48,959 nt of DNA from positions 1 through 48,959 of IMG/VR virus record IMGVR_UViG_3300048780_000061. The stretch is one strand, 5' to 3'. The DNA comes from a virus. This document shows positions 47,194 to 48,959 of this stretch, piece by piece (positions within the stretch are counted from its first letter, which is position 1; every line of letters starts with the position of its first letter). The notes below the pieces were generated by a model. The model did no database searches. It saw only the letters and a program-made list of their open reading frames with translations, and was not told the origin of the DNA. A program made the position numbers and the translations under genes.

Positions 47194-47409
47194 ATGAGAA
47201 ACTTCAAGCGCATGAGAAAACCAATGACACAACTGGACAAGGCGAAAGCCGAATTGAAACCGCTCGGCAAAGGAGATTCGCTGGCGCATTCAGTCAAAAT
47301 TGACAAGCGTGCGGCCATGTATGCGGCGGCGGCTCAATTAGGCATCAAGATTTCAGCCGATGAATTAAAATTCAAAATCGGCCACTTTCAAGTCACCCGA
47401 ATTTCCTGA
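47194..47409 (+). CDS. small protein at the start of the recombination operon
   Basis: 71 residues. A basic start followed by a folded segment (KIDKRAAMYAAAAQLGIKISADEL, then KFKIGHFQVTRIS) that looks like a small DNA-binding fold of an Arc/MetJ-like or AbrB-like type, but no motif is sure. Internal ATGs at 47212 and 47224 are alternative starts. Confidence 0.55.
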   Translation: MRNFKRMRKPMTQLDKAKAELKPLGKGDSLAHSVKIDKRAAMYAAAAQLGIKISADELKFKIGHFQVTRIS

Positions 47410-47421
47410 CAGCAAACCAAT

Positions 47422-47508
47422 ATGCCCTCAACCCTTAAACAAATCCTGGGCTGCGTGATTCTGGCCGTAGCGATGTACGTTTTAGCCGTGGTGATGTTCG
47501 TGGGATGA
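47422..47508 (+). CDS. 28-aa membrane peptide
   Basis: Almost all one hydrophobic helix (GCVILAVAMYVLAVVMFVG) after a short basic start. It fits in the operon with small gaps on both sides. Function unknown; support comes from composition and position. Confidence 0.45.
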   Translation: MPSTLKQILGCVILAVAMYVLAVVMFVG

Positions 47509-47512
47509 ATTT

Positions 47513-47737
47513 ATGACCAAGCTATTTATCTGGTGGCACAGGCGGCGGGCAGCGCATCACGGCGGCGAAGCGGCGCAACATAGGTCATTTGGAGAATACG
47601 CAGCGATGAACAAGCACCTATTTTTTAACCAATGGCATCTTGACCAGATTACCCGACTATCTTCCGCGCCGGAGCGCAAATTGCATGCTCCCACCGAAAT
47701 CGGTTTGTCGGAATGCAGCGAGACGGCGCGGGACTAA
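47513..47737 (+). CDS. unknown 74-aa protein
   Basis: Arg/His-rich N-terminus (MTKLFIWWHRRRAAHHGGE) and an ERKLHAPTEIGLSECSE-type tail. The ATG follows a GAATTT leader only 4 bases after the previous stop. No family. Confidence 0.5.
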   Translation: MTKLFIWWHRRRAAHHGGEAAQHRSFGEYAAMNKHLFFNQWHLDQITRLSSAPERKLHAPTEIGLSECSETARD

Positions 47738-47741
47738 ATTT

Positions 47742-47930
47742 ATGAAAAAAGCAGAACACGCAGAAAGAAAATCGTCCCTTAAATGGGGTTTGGGCGGACA
47801 AAGAACCATGACCTCCACAATGGAGGAACTTGTTGCGCGGCGGGCCAAATCAAAGCGGCCATTTATGGTCGGGCGACCGTTTAAGAATTATGGGCGGCTG
47901 CGGTTCGGCTCAAAACTAGCGGATTACTAA
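47742..47930 (+). CDS. unknown basic 62-aa protein
   Basis: From the ATG at 47742 after a TAAATTT leader. Basic throughout (KKAEHAERKSSLKWGLGGQRTM, KSKRPFMVGRPFKNYGRLRFG). Perhaps nucleic-acid binding. It precedes the annealing protein gene by 3 bases. Confidence 0.5.
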   Translation: MKKAEHAERKSSLKWGLGGQRTMTSTMEELVARRAKSKRPFMVGRPFKNYGRLRFGSKLADY

Positions 47931-47933
47931 TCT

Positions 47934-48680
47934 ATGAAAAACAACACGCAGGAACTAATTGTGGCTGACAAACCGGGAGCGATTAGCAGAATTGCCCCAA
48001 CGCCAGCCGAAATGATGGCAACGATGATTGACCGGGGAGTGACGCAAGAGAACGTCGCGGCCTTCAAGGAACTCGTTGTGCTATCGGAGCACATGGAGGA
48101 CAGGAACGCAATTCGGCAGTTCAACGCTGCGTTTGCCAAACTTCAAACCGAACTCCCGACGATCACCGCCAAGACCATCATCCAGAATCGTGGAAAATAT
48201 GAGCGGTTCGAGGACGTAATGGCGGTGATTGCAAAACCGCTGGCCGACAACGGATTCTCAGTTTCATTCTCGCAAGACTTCAAGGAAAACCGAATCCTAG
48301 AAAACTGCATTCTAAGGCACGTCGGCGGTCACAGCCAATCAAATTCGTTCGCCGTGCGCTCTGGCAAGGCCGACAGCGACACCCAAGCCGATTGCAAGGC
48401 CAGCACCACGGCGAAGCGTAACGCGCTGTGCAACGCCTTAAACATTGTTATCCGTCAGGACTGCTTGAACAATGAGGATGACGCAGGAATGGAAGGCGAC
48501 CCGAACGCCAGAGTGACACTGGCACAAGCGGAAGAAATTGAGCGGCGGGCGCAGATGGTCAATGCCGACATTCCCGCTCTGCTGAAATATGCCAAGGCGG
48601 ATTCGTTCCGAAATATCCCGGCGAACAAATACAGCGACCTTGATGAACTTCTGTCCCGGAAGGAAAGGGCGGGGCAATGA
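47934..48680 (+). CDS. erf: ERF-type single-strand annealing protein
   Basis: 248 residues. The ERF hallmarks are clear: RNAIRQFNAAFAKLQTELPTI near residue 57, KYERFEDVMAVIAKPLADNGFSVSF at about 89-113, and ADSDTQADCKASTTAKRNALCNALNI at about 148-173, where ERF proteins have their alpha/beta core. ERF anneals complementary single strands during phage recombination. The next gene, an exonuclease, is its usual partner. Overlaps it by ATGA. Confidence 0.9.
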   Translation: MKNNTQELIVADKPGAISRIAPTPAEMMATMIDRGVTQENVAAFKELVVLSEHMEDRNAIRQFNAAFAKLQTELPTITAKTIIQNRGKYERFEDVMAVIAKPLADNGFSVSFSQDFKENRILENCILRHVGGHSQSNSFAVRSGKADSDTQADCKASTTAKRNALCNALNIVIRQDCLNNEDDAGMEGDPNARVTLAQAEEIERRAQMVNADIPALLKYAKADSFRNIPANKYSDLDELLSRKERAGQ

Positions 48681-48959
48681 AAATAATAAACTGTGAGCAG
48701 GGATCGTTAGAGTGGCAGTTAGCAAGATGTGGCTTGCCCACCGCCAGTGAATTCGATTGCCTTGTCACCCCTGAATTTAAAATTAGGACGGGAGAAATGC
48801 CCAAAACCTACCTTGCAAAGAAGCTGGCCGAGTGGTGGCAGGGAGGCCCGCTGCTTGAATACAATACGTTTGATATGGAGCAAGGCCAGCTCCTTGAGGA
48901 AAGCGCCAAGCCGACTTTCACATTGGAAACCGGAAAGCAAATAACCAATGTAGGATTTG
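48677..48959 (+). CDS. YqaJ-type exonuclease, partial
   Basis: 94 codons, then cut by the window end. GSLEWQLARCGLPTASEF at the start is the YqaJ/lambda exonuclease beginning (active-site helix with Trp and Arg followed by the T(A)S motif), and YLAKKLAEWWQGGPL fits the next helix. It presumably makes 3' single-stranded tails for ERF. Start overlaps the ERF stop (ATGA). The catalytic DxE/K motifs lie beyond the window. Confidence 0.85.
   Translation, partial: MKIINCEQGSLEWQLARCGLPTASEFDCLVTPEFKIRTGEMPKTYLAKKLAEWWQGGPLLEYNTFDMEQGQLLEESAKPTFTLETGKQITNVGF

Overview
This window is most of the genome of a tailed double-stranded DNA phage, probably of podovirus type. It carries a large terminase, portal, scaffold-like protein, major capsid protein and a 1697-residue ejection-type protein, and I recognise no tail sheath, tube or tape measure. 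The host is probably Gram-negative: the phage encodes a lipoprotein, several Sec signal peptides and an outer-membrane-like protein. Almost no gene has a Shine-Dalgarno sequence. Starts follow an A/T-rich leader, overlap the previous stop as ATGA, or sit 5-7 bases after a sigma70-like -10 box. That, with abundant Thr/Asn-rich and fibronectin type III proteins, fits a PVC-group host such as Verrucomicrobiota, but this is a weak inference.

Layout. (1) 1-2.8 kb, plus strand: small early-type genes, an endonuclease VII-like protein, an AP2/HNH-type endonuclease, and about 740 noncoding bases. (2) 10.1-2.76 kb, minus: packaging operon with a terminase large subunit interrupted by an intein at Walker B, a 107-aa protein, portal, a 44-aa peptide, a SET-domain protein, a membrane peptide and an ATP-grasp protein. 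(3) 10.15-23.4 kb, plus: virion and appendage genes with FN3 domains, ending in the 1697-aa protein. (4) 27.9-23.4 kb, minus: HNH protein, small genes, a two-domain glycosyltransferase and the scaffold candidate. (5) 28.1-37.3 kb, plus: major capsid protein, a capsid-adjacent small protein, a family of small repeat proteins, secreted fibre-like proteins, lipoprotein, holin-like protein, outer-membrane-like protein and a lysis-type papain-fold protein. (6) 37.8-39.1 kb: a TnpB-only IS200/IS605-type insertion. (7) 47.1-37.4 kb, minus: replication and accessory region with DnaB helicase, putative replication organiser, nucleases, a truncated RuvC fusion and many small unknown genes. (8) 47.2 kb to the end, plus: recombination genes, ERF-type annealing protein and a YqaJ-type exonuclease cut off by the window edge.

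Two things stand out. First, the terminase intein has splicing blocks in the terminase frame, while a complete EDxHD/Vsr-like homing endonuclease gene lies wholly inside the intein DNA in another reading frame, preceded by a perfect 10-bp palindrome at its start codon. Second, 42.7-44.05 kb holds three imperfect palindromes with the architecture of integron attC sites (RYYYAAC at the left, GTTRRRY at the right, two unpaired bases in the left arm), separating small phage genes. A half-site and a collapsed remnant lie at 40.55 and 39.97 kb. No integron integrase is seen, so this looks like a cassette-type array without integrase inside a phage genome. The phage also carries a SET-domain protein and an ATP-grasp enzyme within its packaging operon. 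I recognised no tRNA, rRNA or CRISPR array.
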